A stretch of DNA of 64,000 nucleotides from Allantophomopsis cytisporea. Its lineage: Eukaryota; Ascomycota; Leotiomycetes; Phacidiales; Phacidiaceae. The position numbers were made by a program, and so were the translations under genes. The stretch spans positions 1,178,001 through 1,242,000 of the forward strand of contig CP103023.1 in NCBI GenBank assembly GCA_024752435.1, given 5' to 3'. The notes under the pieces were generated by a model. That model had not been told where the DNA came from. It saw only the letters and a program-made list of their open reading frames with translations, and searched no databases. Each line of letters opens with the position of its first letter. The first letter of the stretch is position 1. This document shows, piece by piece, positions 12,930-23,416 of the stretch.

Positions 12930-13677
12930 GTTAGTGGGGACAATCAGCCAGAATTTCTTTTGCAAGCAAGGACAAGAGATTGCTGGGTTATATAGACTAG
13001 CGCTACTATTTCTAAGGTACGTAGGGTAGTATTGTCTAACAATAATTTGTAATTCCCTTACCATCAAGTGTAAGCGCTCCGCTCAACCCGCTTGACCTCT
13101 CCAAACCACGCAGGCAGCCATGCGGTATTTGATAAACTGCTCTACTTCAGCGTTCAGCTTGTTTTCGTGCACACCGAAATCATCTATAGTGTAGATGCGT
13201 ACCTAGGATACTCTGCACTGAAAAAACCAGAGCTGACGCAGCACATGAGTGTGCCGCCCGTGGTTGGAATAGAGGCAGTTGGTTAGGGTGTTGCTCAAGT
13301 CGACAGTGCACTCTTGGCCGCCAAGTCTTCAAGTTGACACGGCCATGCAAGTCCTTTGAGTTATCAGATACCGCCGACTCTACAATACTGTTCCCGAGGA
13401 GCTTCAAGTTAATATCTTGTTGAGCGGCCACTGTGTGAGACCTTGTCCTCAATCCAGATCAGTCTTCTCGGTTTTTTCATGTTGCTTGTCCGCTGATATA
13501 AAAGCATGGTTTGTTTGCATGGTTGAGACAGCATCACTGTTTTATCGCCAAAATCAGATTCAAGAAACCTTGTCGCACATGGATCTTCGCATAAATAGGT
13601 ATCTTACCTATACTCTTCTCTATGCAACAGATCTACCTAAAGTCTTGCTTCTCAAGATGTATAAGTCCATTGGCAGG

Positions 13678-14775
13678 CTACTGGAGAGTTAGCAAATTCA
13701 AGTATACTAATTGTTAATATTTACTTACCGGAGAGAATTGTCGCAGGCGCACCCCAGCTTCCTTAAAGACAGCAGCTGTTTCCCCATCCATATAGTACCC
13801 TTGGCTGTATACTACCTCACTAATTCCAACCTGGGTAATCTTGATGCTACAAGTGAGGCATGGACAAGTATCACAGTACAAAATAGCACCTTCACGAATT
13901 CGTTCTCGTCCGGCCTCCAAAAGAGCGTTTTCCTCAGCATGAATACACAAGCAGGTTGCAAGGCCCACACCATTGCCTCCTCCGTTATTGCATCTTGGAC
14001 AACCACCCTCACCACAATTCTTCAATCCTCGAGGTGTTCCGTTGTAACCAGTGCTGATAACGCGCTTCTCGCGAACCAAAACACATCCAACTCTTCTCTT
14101 CATACAATTACTTCTTTGCGCGGCAAGGGATGCCAACTGCATAAAGTATTGATCCCAACTTGGCCGTAATCGATCTTCGTTCGTCAAATCGAGCTTTCCA
14201 AGAGTTGCATATAGATGTGCAAGATCCGATGATGTGTTCAATAGTCGTACGGTAGCTCGCGAGATGAGTGGTAGAAGGCCAGAGGTTGCGCTGTACAGAT
14301 GATCGTCTGATCGAAGGAGAAAGTCTTCAAGAGAAACATCTTGAGATGCCGAATCGCCCGACATTGCTTTGATGCGCTTTTGGAATCGCTGCCATCTCAC
14401 ACTGACAGGTGCATCAACACTCACCAATATAAAAAATGGACGTCGTAGCAGAGAATCTAGAATTTCTTCGGTATGAATATCGGTTGTTACCCAGCGTTCG
14501 CGCCATCTGGATGTGATAAAGTCGATGAAAGTATCCAGATCATCGAACACACAGCTTTTTGGTCTTTTTGTATTACTTATATCCGTGATTTCTCCAACTT
14601 CCTGGGCGCCATTTGTCCGTTGCTGAAGGTAGACTTTTGTGAATCCATGATGTTCGACAAGATACTCTGCAACGGTGCTTTTTCCAGCACAAATTCCTAG
14701 ACAGACTCAGCATGGTATCCTTCCATCGCCAGAGTAACCAAACTGATATTTACCACCACAAAGTCCGATCAACAT
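13678..14775 (-). CDS. DCD1: Deoxycytidylate (dCMP) deaminase, with N-terminal P-loop region, about 330 aa
   Basis: Exons 14775-14754 (22 nt), 14696-13729 and a last exon that consists only of the stop at 13680-13678 if the GTAAGT donor at 13728 and the CCAG acceptor ending at 13681 are used. Without that splice the protein gains four residues (VSKY) and stops at 13714. The first splice joins a Walker A motif across the exon boundary: GGICAGKST, residues 7-15. The C-terminal half is a zinc cytidine/deoxycytidylate deaminase fold: HAEENA (zinc His about 260, catalytic Glu about 262) and PCLTC (zinc Cys about 287 and 290), with the extra Cys-rich insert (CGEGGCPRC) typical of dCMP deaminases. 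It turns dCMP into dUMP for dTTP synthesis. Divergent from ATG7, 600 bp apart; two MCB boxes lie just upstream. The N-terminal P-loop region occurs in fungal Dcd1 proteins, but its activity is unclear to me. Confidence 0.93.
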
Positions 14776-15375
14776 CTTGAGTTGCCTGGAAGAATGATAT
14801 TAATATGGTCAAAGTCAACAAGACTGAGCAACGTGATTCGCAGGAAAGCACTTATGACATCTGAATGGACGCGTGCACGCGTCTTCAAACTAAAAATGAA
14901 TCACACCCAGGAACCCTGACGAGTCGCTAATCGGCCTAGCCAGAGCACAATTCGCCGACGGATGACCCGATTACAATGATAGCAGTACCTTGATGAGGCA
15001 CAACCCCACCATCAAGGTACTTTCCACCAGATTCATGCAGCACATCTGACCAACATCCCCCTAACAACTGACATACCGGACCACGCGATCGGAATAAATA
15101 TCTTCGTTGGTTTCCTTTGAGTGTCTCTTAAAAGATATCACGGTCCATACTCAGTCTACTCAGCTTCGCGGCATCGTCTTTCAGCTCCGACATTACCTCA
15201 TCTCCGGTATTACTATCCTTCTCGACATTTCTTGAACGATCACAGTGAGAAGTCATAGCCACATTTCGAATCTGTATCCTCCCGAGTTAAAAGCGCTTTA
15301 CAAAGCTCTCCAGGTAGTCAATATTGCAGGCCGCGTGCACAACGAAGCTGGGCTGATTGTAGACCTATATGAACT
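14776..15375. other. Divergent promoter region, DCD1 / ATG7
   Basis: A 600-bp spacer serving both genes. The MCB pair lies at the DCD1 end. No other gene is seen. Confidence 0.5.
14869..14882. promoter_or_regulatory. Paired MluI cell-cycle boxes (ACGCGT x2) upstream of DCD1
   Basis: Two perfect ACGCGT hexamers (14869-14874 and 14877-14882), 2 nt apart and about 95-107 bp upstream of the dCMP deaminase start codon. This is the binding core of the fungal G1/S factor MBF, which in yeasts drives DNA-precursor genes. The function is inferred from motif, spacing and gene. Confidence 0.55.
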
Positions 15376-17602
15376 ATGGCTCTCCAATATGCGCCGTTCG
15401 CTTCTGAGATAGAACTTCCTTTCTACACTGCATTATCTTCCTTGAAAATTGATCATGATAAGCTGGATGATTCCGCACGTCAAGTGCTTGGATTGTACGA
15501 ACTTCGACCGACAGTCGCCGCAGAAGCCAGTTGCAAGATGCAGATTCTTGGAAATGCTTTGACAAGCAACCAGTATGTTTCATACCAATAAGTTACTCGA
15601 CTTACTGACAAGTTTCTAGAGTCCCTGCTGCTGCTGTTCGAGCGGAAGGTATTATAAGAAACGTTAATACTATCGAAGACTTCAAAAACTTAGACAAATC
15701 GACGATACTACAGACTGCTGGGCGTCAGATATGGGAGGCTATTCTTGATGGGACTATCTACTCTATACCATCACTTCTCTCTTCTTTCAGTATCCTCTCA
15801 TTTGCGGATCTCAAGAAGTACAAGTTTACATACTGGTTTGCGTTTCCAGCATTACATTCGGATCCTCTTTGGAAAAAGTCTGGCCCTCCAATCCGTCTCA
15901 CTGGGAATGAGACGACAGCTCTTGTGGACAGAGTTGGAACTTGGAGATACAGCGTTGATACTCGACAACATGGCTTCTTCTTAGCTAAGAAAGTACCAAA
16001 TACTTCAGACGATGATGAAGAAGGGCGACCAACCACACCTGGCACATCAGGGGACGAGTTAGAATACAAATGGGAGGTTGGGTCCTTGGGAGATTTCGAA
16101 AGAGGGTTCTTCCGCAATGTTGATGAGGCTGATCAATATGTAGGGTTTGTGGACCCTTCGACATATCCAGAGAACCCTGGGTGGATGCTTCGAAATCTCT
16201 TGGTTTTGATCCGTCAACGATTTAAGCTGAAGAATGTTCAAGTCCTGTGCTACCGCGATGTGCAAGCGAAGAGACATGAAGCAAGAAGTTTTATCCTGCC
16301 CTTGGAGTCTGAAGAGGGTCCTATAGTGGCTGAAATTGACGGAAGACAACAATCACCAAAAATGCCAAAGGTCACTGGTTGGGAAAGGAACACCGTAGGG
16401 AAGCTAAGTGCTCAAACCATCAACCTCGCTGAATACCAGGACCCGCAACGACTGGCAGACCAGTCGGTTGACTTAAACCTTAAGCTGATGAAGTGGCGTA
16501 TCTCTCCAAACCTTGATCTTGACAAGATTAAAAATACAAAGTGTTTGCTTCTTGGTGCTGGTACATTGGGAAGCTATGTATCTCGGAATCTCATGGGCTG
16601 GGGTGTTCGGAAGATCACTTTTGTTGACAATGCTCATGTCTCATTTTCTAACCCAGTACGCCAGCCACTCTTCGACTTCAAGGACTGTTTAGAAGGAGGT
16701 GCTAAGAAGGCTTTCAGGGCTGCTGAAGCGCTTCAGGAAATATATCCTGGAGTCGATAGCGAGGGACATGTATTATCGGTGCCCATGCTTGGTCATCCTA
16801 TCCAGGATGAGGCAAAGACAAAATCGGATTTTGAGACCCTGCAGAAGCTAATCGAAGAACATGATGCAATTTTCCTACTCATGGATACACGAGAAAGCCG
16901 TTGGCTACCAACGCTCATGGGCAAAGCCGCCGGAAAGATCGTCATGAATGCCGCACTCGGTTTTGATACATACGTGGTGATGCGACACGGTGTATTGCCG
17001 GCCGACGGCGGCGAAGCAACACTTGGATGTTATTTCTGCAATGATGTAGTCGCACCACAAGATGTAAGTTCCAGCTTAATTCATTATTGCCTTTAATCAT
17101 TTTGTTGACATGTTAGTAGTCCGTGAAAGATCAGACGCTTGATCAACAATGCACCGTTACACGACCAGGCATAGCGGCCATGGCATCTGCTCTGCTTGTT
17201 GAGCTTCTGGCTTCTATCCTCCAACATCCTCTCGGGGCTGCTGCAGCAGCACCTAAGCCATCCGTCAACCAGTCATCTTCGAATAATATCCAATATGACC
17301 GTGACCCACAAGACCATGCTCTCGGTCTCGTTCCTCATCAAATCCGAGGCTTCCTAGCATCTTTTCAGAACATGCTTATCAGCGGTAAATCGTATGATTG
17401 CTGTTCAGCCTGTTCAGCAAAGGTAGTCGATGCCTACAGGACTGGTGGTTGGGATTTCATCAAGAAGGCCTTGTCAGAAAAGAACTATGTCACAGAGTTG
17501 AGTGGTTTAGCAGAGGTGCAGAGACAAGCCGAGGCAGCAGCTGAGAATTTGGAGTGGGATAGTGAGGAGGGCGAGGAGGAAGGTGAGGGTGAGTTGATAT
17601 GA
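15376..17602 (+). CDS. ATG7: Autophagy E1-like activating enzyme Atg7, 707 aa
   Basis: Three exons: 15376-15572, 15620-17063 and 17120-17602 (introns 47 and 56 nt); product 707 aa. The N-terminal half matches the Atg7 N-domain (start MALQYAPFASEIELPFY; TYWFAFPALHS; PGWMLRNLLV). The C-terminal half is a ThiF/E1 adenylation domain with the nucleotide-binding loop LLLGAGTLGSYV at about residues 374-385, MDTRESRWLPT, and the active-site Cys at about residue 558 in TLDQQCTVTRPG, just after intron 2. At intron 2 the nearer AG would put TAG in frame, so the AG at 17118-17119 must be used. Atg7 activates Atg8 and Atg12 for their conjugation to phosphatidylethanolamine and Atg5 in the cytosol. The acidic C-terminal tail (SEEGEEEGEGEL) follows an Ala/Ser-rich insert. 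Complete, with no missing key residue. Confidence 0.97.
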
Positions 17603-18288
17603 TCTAGGTCAGTTTTTGGATTGAAATGAGCCATGGAACATGCGTCATGAGGAGTACGGGTCTGGTATCTTGGGTGCATTTTTCGGGATGGGACCTCGTC
17701 ATATCTATATTTAGGCAATACCGTAAGCTATTAGCTGCTATAAAGTCATTGAATTCAAGATTGCGTTTAAAGATATCAAGCCGTGTTAGTTCCTGTCGTT
17801 ATTTCATGCGAATCAGCTCTTGCTCCATGCCTAGGCATACCATATTAAGTCAACACAGTGAAATTTACGGTAACTATTGATATCTGTTTAGCTGTACAGA
17901 GTTATACAAGGGTTTTAAAATGTGTTTTATCAAGAGCCAAATCTTTCCGTGTGGTGAGCTTTGAGACTGGCATTTTGGTCCTCATCGATGCTTAGTCACT
18001 GATTTGTGTGTCAAACTTAGGTGGTTCATCAGAATACCATAACCTTCGTCTCGCAGCGAGATGTAACCACTCAAGTGCTATCACATGTCTCAGAACTCTA
18101 TGTATTCACGCTCTAAAATATAATGAAATCACAAAGTAGTTTGATAGAAAGAAGATTTATTCGTAAGCTTCATATACAGTCGTAAGAAATGCAACACTTG
18201 ACCAGCAAGCAACCCCAAACTCCATTATAATTCACCCCATAAAGCCATTGCAAACATCCATCACGCCAATCCTCATAAGATGCAATCT
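17603..18288. other. Convergent intergenic region
   Basis: Between the ATG7 stop and the Yippee-type gene stop; both 3' untranslated regions. AT-rich; nothing recognised. Confidence 0.5.
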
Positions 18289-19161
18289 TTAACCCCTCCC
18301 ACCCCTCATCCACCCCCTCCTCCCCCTCCTCTTCCGCACAACGTCCTCATCCCATGTCCCCGCAAAGAGGTCCTCACACTCATCCTCATCACCGGAATCA
18401 AACACGATCTCCACATCGCCATCCCCTTCCTCCTCCCATTCACCTTCTTCCCCTTCCATTCCCCGCTCTCCCTCCGCGCTCTGTCGCCCATAACCCTCCT
18501 CATTATCGCTCCACCCACCAACCCGTCCAACCCGCATAACCTCCAGAATAAACCTTCCGATCTTATACCTCTGCGCAAGCTCCTTTGCGTCTACGTATTT
18601 CCAGCCCACGACGGTCCCACACGTCCGGCATGAGATATCTGCCACGACGTGCTGGCCGGTGACGAGTTGGCGGTTTGCATTGCGGCCGACACGAATATTC
18701 ACCAAGTCCGCGGAAGCTCTCTCTGATTTTGGATCGGATGTAGATCTGGATTTGGGCGGGGGTGAGACGAGATACGCGCGCCCATGCCGGCCGGTGAAGC
18801 CCTTTGATGTGATCTGTGAGGCGAAGGCGAGGTGTGTAGAGCAGTGGAGGCAGACGAGGATGTCTGGATTGAGGGATGTGAGGTGGGTGCCTACGCTTTG
18901 AGATGGAGACGCTTCCGTGGATATATCGAGAGCCGTGGGGAGAGAAGCTACGGCATTGAGAGAGGTGAAGTTGCGTGGTGGAGAAGTCGATGGGGAATTT
19001 AGAGTAGATGAGTGGATAGATGTCGGTGAGCTGGAAAGCGAGGGCGGCGAACTGCCTGGTTGACTGCTTGGTGGAGAGACAAGGGAGCGGCGGCGGAAGG
19101 GGAGATGCAGACTTGGAAGGAGGAACGTTGGGAAGGAGTACGTTTTGTTACTGTCAGCCAT
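18289..19161 (-). CDS. Yippee/Mis18-type zinc-binding protein, 290 aa
   Basis: A single exon with ATG at 19161. The first 95 residues are Ser/Pro-rich and disordered. The Yippee-like fold follows: CLHC at residues 104-107, the segment ITSKGFTGRHGRAYLV, and CRTCG at 178-182, then GWKYVDAKELAQRYKIGRFILE. The two CXXC pairs should bind one zinc. The insert between the pairs is longer than in animal Yippee proteins, as in many filamentous fungi. The C-terminus is strongly acidic (Glu/Asp/Gly-rich) and ends in a basic Arg/Gly tail. Yippee proteins are eukaryotic zinc proteins linked to ubiquitin-ligase complexes and mitotic structures; the fungal role is not established, so no process is assigned. 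The coding strand is C-rich in the 5' half and G-rich in the 3' half, which the amino-acid composition explains in large part. Confidence 0.85.
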   Translation of the reverse strand: MADSNKTYSFPTFLLPSLHLPFRRRSLVSPPSSQPGSSPPSLSSSPTSIHSSTLNSPSTSPPRNFTSLNAVASLPTALDISTEASPSQSVGTHLTSLNPDILVCLHCSTHLAFASQITSKGFTGRHGRAYLVSPPPKSRSTSDPKSERASADLVNIRVGRNANRQLVTGQHVVADISCRTCGTVVGWKYVDAKELAQRYKIGRFILEVMRVGRVGGWSDNEEGYGRQSAEGERGMEGEEGEWEEEGDGDVEIVFDSGDEDECEDLFAGTWDEDVVRKRRGRRGWMRGGRG

Positions 19162-20621
19162 GATTGTGATGTTTCAGTATATCTCCAGTCCAGACGAGGT
19201 TGATTCCGGTCTTGAGTTTGGTTTGGTCTTCTTGAGATATCTTGCCGTTCTTACGCTCTAGAAGGGAGTATAGCCTGGTACTATGTAGCAAGATGACCAA
19301 ATTTGTTTCCGAGGATGAATGATGTCGTCAATGGGACAATATACGACGTATCATTTCGTATTGTGAGCGCATGAGGACTCGACGAAGTTCAGACACAAGC
19401 ATAAACACAAGTAAGAATAAGCATGGGAACAGAGTAGTATTTGGTGTATTTTCTATGAACTTAATCTGTACGAAGTGAGATCGGCATAGATAGTCTGATG
19501 TAAGGATGAGGAGTGGTGTGTTATGGTCGAGTGCACGTTCGAAACGGCAAGCATTTCCGTCTCGGAATGAAGAGCAATCGATTGCATGGCTCCTTTATCA
19601 CGTTATCGATAGTAGATAAGAAAACGCCGTGATCCACCTCGGCCCTTGGAATCTCTCAAATGTATTGGCATTTCGAAATCACCCTCATTTTCTGATCTAA
19701 ATAACAACCTTAGTTATCAAAAAAAAAAAAAACTAAAAAAAAACTATCTTTCGATACATTAGTGCTTTATCAACCTTCAAGAAAAGAAAAGTGTGTATAT
19801 GGTGTTCGAGCTGCCGAAGTTCCGCATCCAAAGACCTGCAGCAAAAGTACTGTAAAGTCTGTAGCAGTGTAACGCCATTTCCGCATGACAAGCCAAGATG
19901 TGGAGAAGTAATCAAATTAGCATGATCTTCTTGGTCGAAGTGCATATGTAAGGCTCATACGCACTCTACGTAAGACTGCATGTGCATATGAGGGGTAATT
20001 GCAACAAAGTTACCAAGTGAACTTTGAGTGATGGACTTCTCGATAAAGGGGTTTAATGTTGTAATTGATTACGGTATCTGATGAGGTGAAGCTCTTGCCA
20101 TAGCTTTCATGATGGACATTTCTATAATAAAAAAATACATCACGCTCGGCAACTGTATATACCTAACAACTTCACAGCTCTGGGTAATTAATCTTGACTC
20201 TTGATTGATCTACAGCTTTCAAAATTTGTATACATGTAAATAGTATCTAAGGCAGATAACTACACAGGACTCAATAGTTGCACCACTATTAATGGTAACA
20301 ATGACGGAATAGAACTATGGCACACATGTCTACCTCTAGGAGCGTTGTTGGACAGGCACATATCAAGTCATAGTGATACATAACAAAGCCTCAAGACCCC
20401 CAAAAAAGATAATTCATAGTCCAGTATATAACCTGTCAAATCAATAAAAGTACAAGCAAAACACCCCACGATATAGCGCAGCACGCAGTCCAATCCTCAG
20501 AAAGACAGGTTCACAAAGGAAGAGACTCAAATCACTCGCAACACAAGGAACGACTCCAACTCCGGTACATCCTCTTACGTATCCGTACCCTCAAGGTTTC
20601 CCCATAGACATAACCTCATCC
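19162..20621. other. 1.5-kb intergenic region
   Basis: Promoter of the Yippee-type gene and the 3' region of the antizyme gene. It holds a near-continuous A tract at 19719-19743. Open frames are short and unconvincing. Confidence 0.45.
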
Positions 20622-21630
20622 CTAAAGTTCCATTCCCAGGAACAGCCACTTCTCACTTGTGACATCCCTCTCCGTCGCCCAGTTATCGAGCGTAATCAGG
20701 TCAAATCCGACCCACCTTAAGCTCTTCATGAGAGCCTGAGCCTCATTCATCTCCATATTGCGGTCCAGGCAGACGACAAGCTCTTCGCATTCGAAGGCTG
20801 TGCTGGCGAGTTCAATCAGTGCCATGAGCCTACAATCCAGCCGTGTCAGCAGATATCCTTTCGAACAGAGGCGATAAAAGACATAGAGATACATACCCTT
20901 GCTTCAAATCTCGTCCAACAACACCCGCATCAAAGAACGCAAAAAGCGTCTTCTGGCCAGCATGATCGGCAACAAAGCCTCTGAAAGAGGAGCCGCCTGA
21001 ATAATCCCAGACCTCGAGGAACTGCTTTGCTAGCTTATTGCCCCCAGCACTCTTTTTATGCGTGGGATCCTCGAAGTAATCAAGCGTCAAGACCTCCCGC
21101 TCGTCAGGCGGGGAGACTTGCGCGTTCGCACCCCATCCAATGGAACCAGTCGAGCGCTTCCTCTCACCAAGGAAGACGCGCGACATGGTGTCGCAGAAGA
21201 GCCTCTCACACTCTTCCTGGATGGTGTACGCTGCCCCTCCACCAGGGGATTGTGCGCGGGGTGACCTGGAGCGGGACCGCGCGCTGGTGGAGGGGCTAGA
21301 CGGGGGGGATGGAAGGCCCGAGCCGACCTCAGGGATACCACTGTGCCCCTAGATTTTTGTTAGTCATGTTCGTGGAGGAAGATTGTGGAGGAGAGATGGA
21401 GATGGGGTTAGGGAAGAGGTGGAAAGGGAAGTGATGAGATGGGGAAGTGGACATGGATATTGTGAAGTGAGGTGCGAAGGAGAGGGTGCAAACATACCGC
21501 CGTCCACGGTAGTGGAGTAGTGAAGACCCTTGAGGGTGGAAGCGTCAACGACGTAGCAGCTGGCGAGGATTTTGACGGCCTCGCCATAGCGATTACTACT
21601 CTGCTGATTGTTCATTCTACTGGGCGCCAT
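20622..21630 (-). CDS. OAZ1: Ornithine decarboxylase antizyme, expressed through a +1 ribosomal frameshift, 263 aa
   Basis: Exons 21630-21498, 21348-20897 and 20829-20622 (introns 149 and 67 nt). The zero frame runs from ATG at 21630 for 50 codons to ...QWYP and stops at TGA 21331-21329. Skipping the T at 21331 opens the +1 frame (GAG GTC ...), which continues through intron 2 to the stop at 20622; the total is then exactly 263 codons plus stop. The +1 product carries the antizyme domain: EVLTLDYFEDPT, FLEVWDYSGGSSFRGFVAD, LFAFFDAGVVGRDLKQG, LMALIELASTAFECEELVVCLDR, LRWVGFDLITLDNW and the terminal WLFLGMEL. Antizyme binds ornithine decarboxylase, inactivates it and sends it to the proteasome without ubiquitin, and limits polyamine uptake. 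In this family rising polyamines favour the frameshift, giving feedback control. A weaker donor (GTGGAC at 21507) could in principle join the frames by splicing; the canonical GTATGT donor is far better. Confidence 0.9.
21329..21334 (-). promoter_or_regulatory. Programmed +1 frameshift site CCC-TGA in antizyme mRNA
   Basis: The zero-frame context is TGG TAT CCC TGA GGT. The stop codon follows a CCC proline codon, and reading resumes at GAG in the +1 frame, which is open to the antizyme C-terminus. A slow stop codon after a codon able to slip or to block frame is the family's standard arrangement. The site lies only 15 nt into exon 2. Confidence 0.82.
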
Positions 21631-22992
21631 TTCTTAATATTGCCAGGGTTGCGAGTTGGAATTTGTTTGGTGGTAAGGTTCGAAAGTTTGTTCGAAAGAA
21701 TCGATGGATATCAAAACCGTGCGAGGTTGAAAGAGCTGTATGTAAGATGGATGTTGATTTGCGTTGCGTTGCGTTGCGTTGTAGTTTGGACCGACGTTGA
21801 TGTTCTGTGGTGTGATGTTTCTGGGAGCGTCTCCTCGATCGATTGATTATTAGAGCAGCGCCGTTTCTTGTCTCTCCTCCCTCTTTGATCTGGATTGTGC
21901 TAGGTGATTCTCAGGGTTTGGGTCACGTGTGACATATCTCAGCCAATTGTTTCTGAGCACGTTTTTTCCTGGCGTTATTTGTAGTTACAGTATTAGGTAC
22001 AGGTATTTATGTCCATCCTCCTGATCCTCAGCTTATGCGCTATACTGTTCTTGATTTTTCTTTTTTTAAAATAAAAATAAAAAACATTAATTTGATTATT
22101 CCATGGCGCTGTACTGTACTGTGTATGAATGCTTTTATTGAATTTCTTAGAATGCTACTCTACACTCCGTAAGAAAAAACTGCGGCAGAATTTTATCTGA
22201 ATGCACAGGCATTCGCTATGGATAACATACTACCTATGCAGCCTGGTGCTGCATGAAATACCCCACAGTCACCGCGGTATGTAAAGCGAAGCATCACAGC
22301 CACAAGCAGTCTGGAACGAAGTTAAAACTCCCATCGTCAGCTTACGACCTATTCATGCAATGTGCTTTCTCACCCTCCCTCGACAGCACATCTGATTATT
22401 CACATCAATCTTACGGATTTCTATTTCAATTTCTATTTCATCCTAATAAAGCAAAGGATGGTGAGATAGTGCAGCACGGAGACCTCGGAAAGACCAAATC
22501 GGTCAAGCAATCAAACTCCCCATCCCCAATGCACGCCTCAGACAGAGACCAAACCGTAAAACCATAGCCAATCGGCACCTCTCCACCTCCGGCCTCCCAA
22601 ACCCACCACATACCCCACTAAGTATCCATAACCGCCTCGCCGCAATGACGAAGCTAAAGTCAAATCTAGCCTATGGATAGTAATGTGGTGAGTGATATGT
22701 AATCCTTCCGCGCAATGCTCATTCGTAAATAACCACGCAACTGAACGCTTATCATTCCAATGGAATGTGCACAGTGACAGACTGACAGGTCAAGTGAGAC
22801 TTCGACTTCCCAAGTCTACGCAAGGTATTCGTAGCCCAGCGTATTCACGCATCAACCCCCAAATCCAAATCCAAATCCAAATCCATCTTGGAAATCACAA
22901 TGCCCCATAATCGAAGCAGAATATTCGCAATCGACCCAAACTATCACGCTCACAGATACCCGTTCCCACGTATTCCTCTTCGTATCCTTCAG
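21631..22992. other. 1.4-kb intergenic region upstream of the antizyme gene
   Basis: Antizyme promoter and leader; contains GCGTT x4 at 21761-21780, an A/T-rich tract near 22065-22090, and AAATCC x4 at 22861-22884. A 104-codon open frame at 22253-22567 lacks coding character. Confidence 0.45.
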
Positions 22993-23416
22993 CTATAGCC
23001 CGGTGTGCATGACGCTCAAAAACCCCTTCTTGCTCTTGGCCTCACTCGGACTTGAATCTCTGCGGCTGGAGTTGGTTGAGGCGCGGTCAGAGGAGTCGTT
23101 ATTATCATAGTAGGTCTCTGTGAAGTAGCTTTCATTCGAGTCCTTCCGCTTACCGTGGCCAAAGAGGTGGAAAGATGAGCCGCGAGATGGAGCACGTGTG
23201 AGTTGGTCATCTGGGGCCTCGATGGTTGCGTTTATTGAGGTATCGGCGTCGGGATGGGCGAGGGTTGTGTTTCTATCTGGAAAGAGTTAGCTGACAATCC
23301 TGGACTGGTGAAATGTGCATATGCTGTGAATTACCTCCATTGAATGGTTCTGGGAAGCCAGTGTCTTTCTTCACCCGGCGTTGTGCTGAGGATTTGCGGA
23401 TCTGTGGTGTTGCCAT
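22993..23416 (-). CDS. Small Ser/Asp/Lys-rich hydrophilic protein, 121 aa, function unknown
   Basis: Two exons, 23416-23335 and 23276-22993, with a 58-nt intron (GTAATT donor, branch-like CTAAC, CCAG acceptor) in phase 1; total 366 nt. The protein starts MATPQIRKSSAQRRVKKDTG, and its second half reads SRGSSFHLFGHGKRKDSNESYFTETYY-type motifs followed by a Ser/Asn/Asp-rich stretch and a KSKKGFLSVMHTGL tail. It has no signal peptide or membrane segment and is very hydrophilic. Frame continuity across a good intron, an ATG in a plausible context and non-random composition argue for a real gene. The composition resembles small conidiation- or stress-induced proteins of ascomycetes, but I do not recognise a named family and assign no function. 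Confidence 0.6.

Larger units (their letters stand above)
12654..13677. other. Intergenic region between DCD1 3' end and HIS7 start
   Basis: HIS7 promoter with the two TGASTCA sites, then a spacer of about 700 bp in which open frames are short and show no family resemblance. No RNA gene seen. Confidence 0.45.

Noticed and set aside
21087..21341. Another long frame across the antizyme exon 2, reachable through an AG at 21342-21341
   Set aside because: The product is Arg/Pro/Ser-rich with no antizyme similarity and ends before the conserved domain; it is a GC-rich shadow frame.
22253..22567. A 104-codon open frame on the plus strand
   Set aside because: No domain, no intron support and AT-rich spacer composition; most likely chance.
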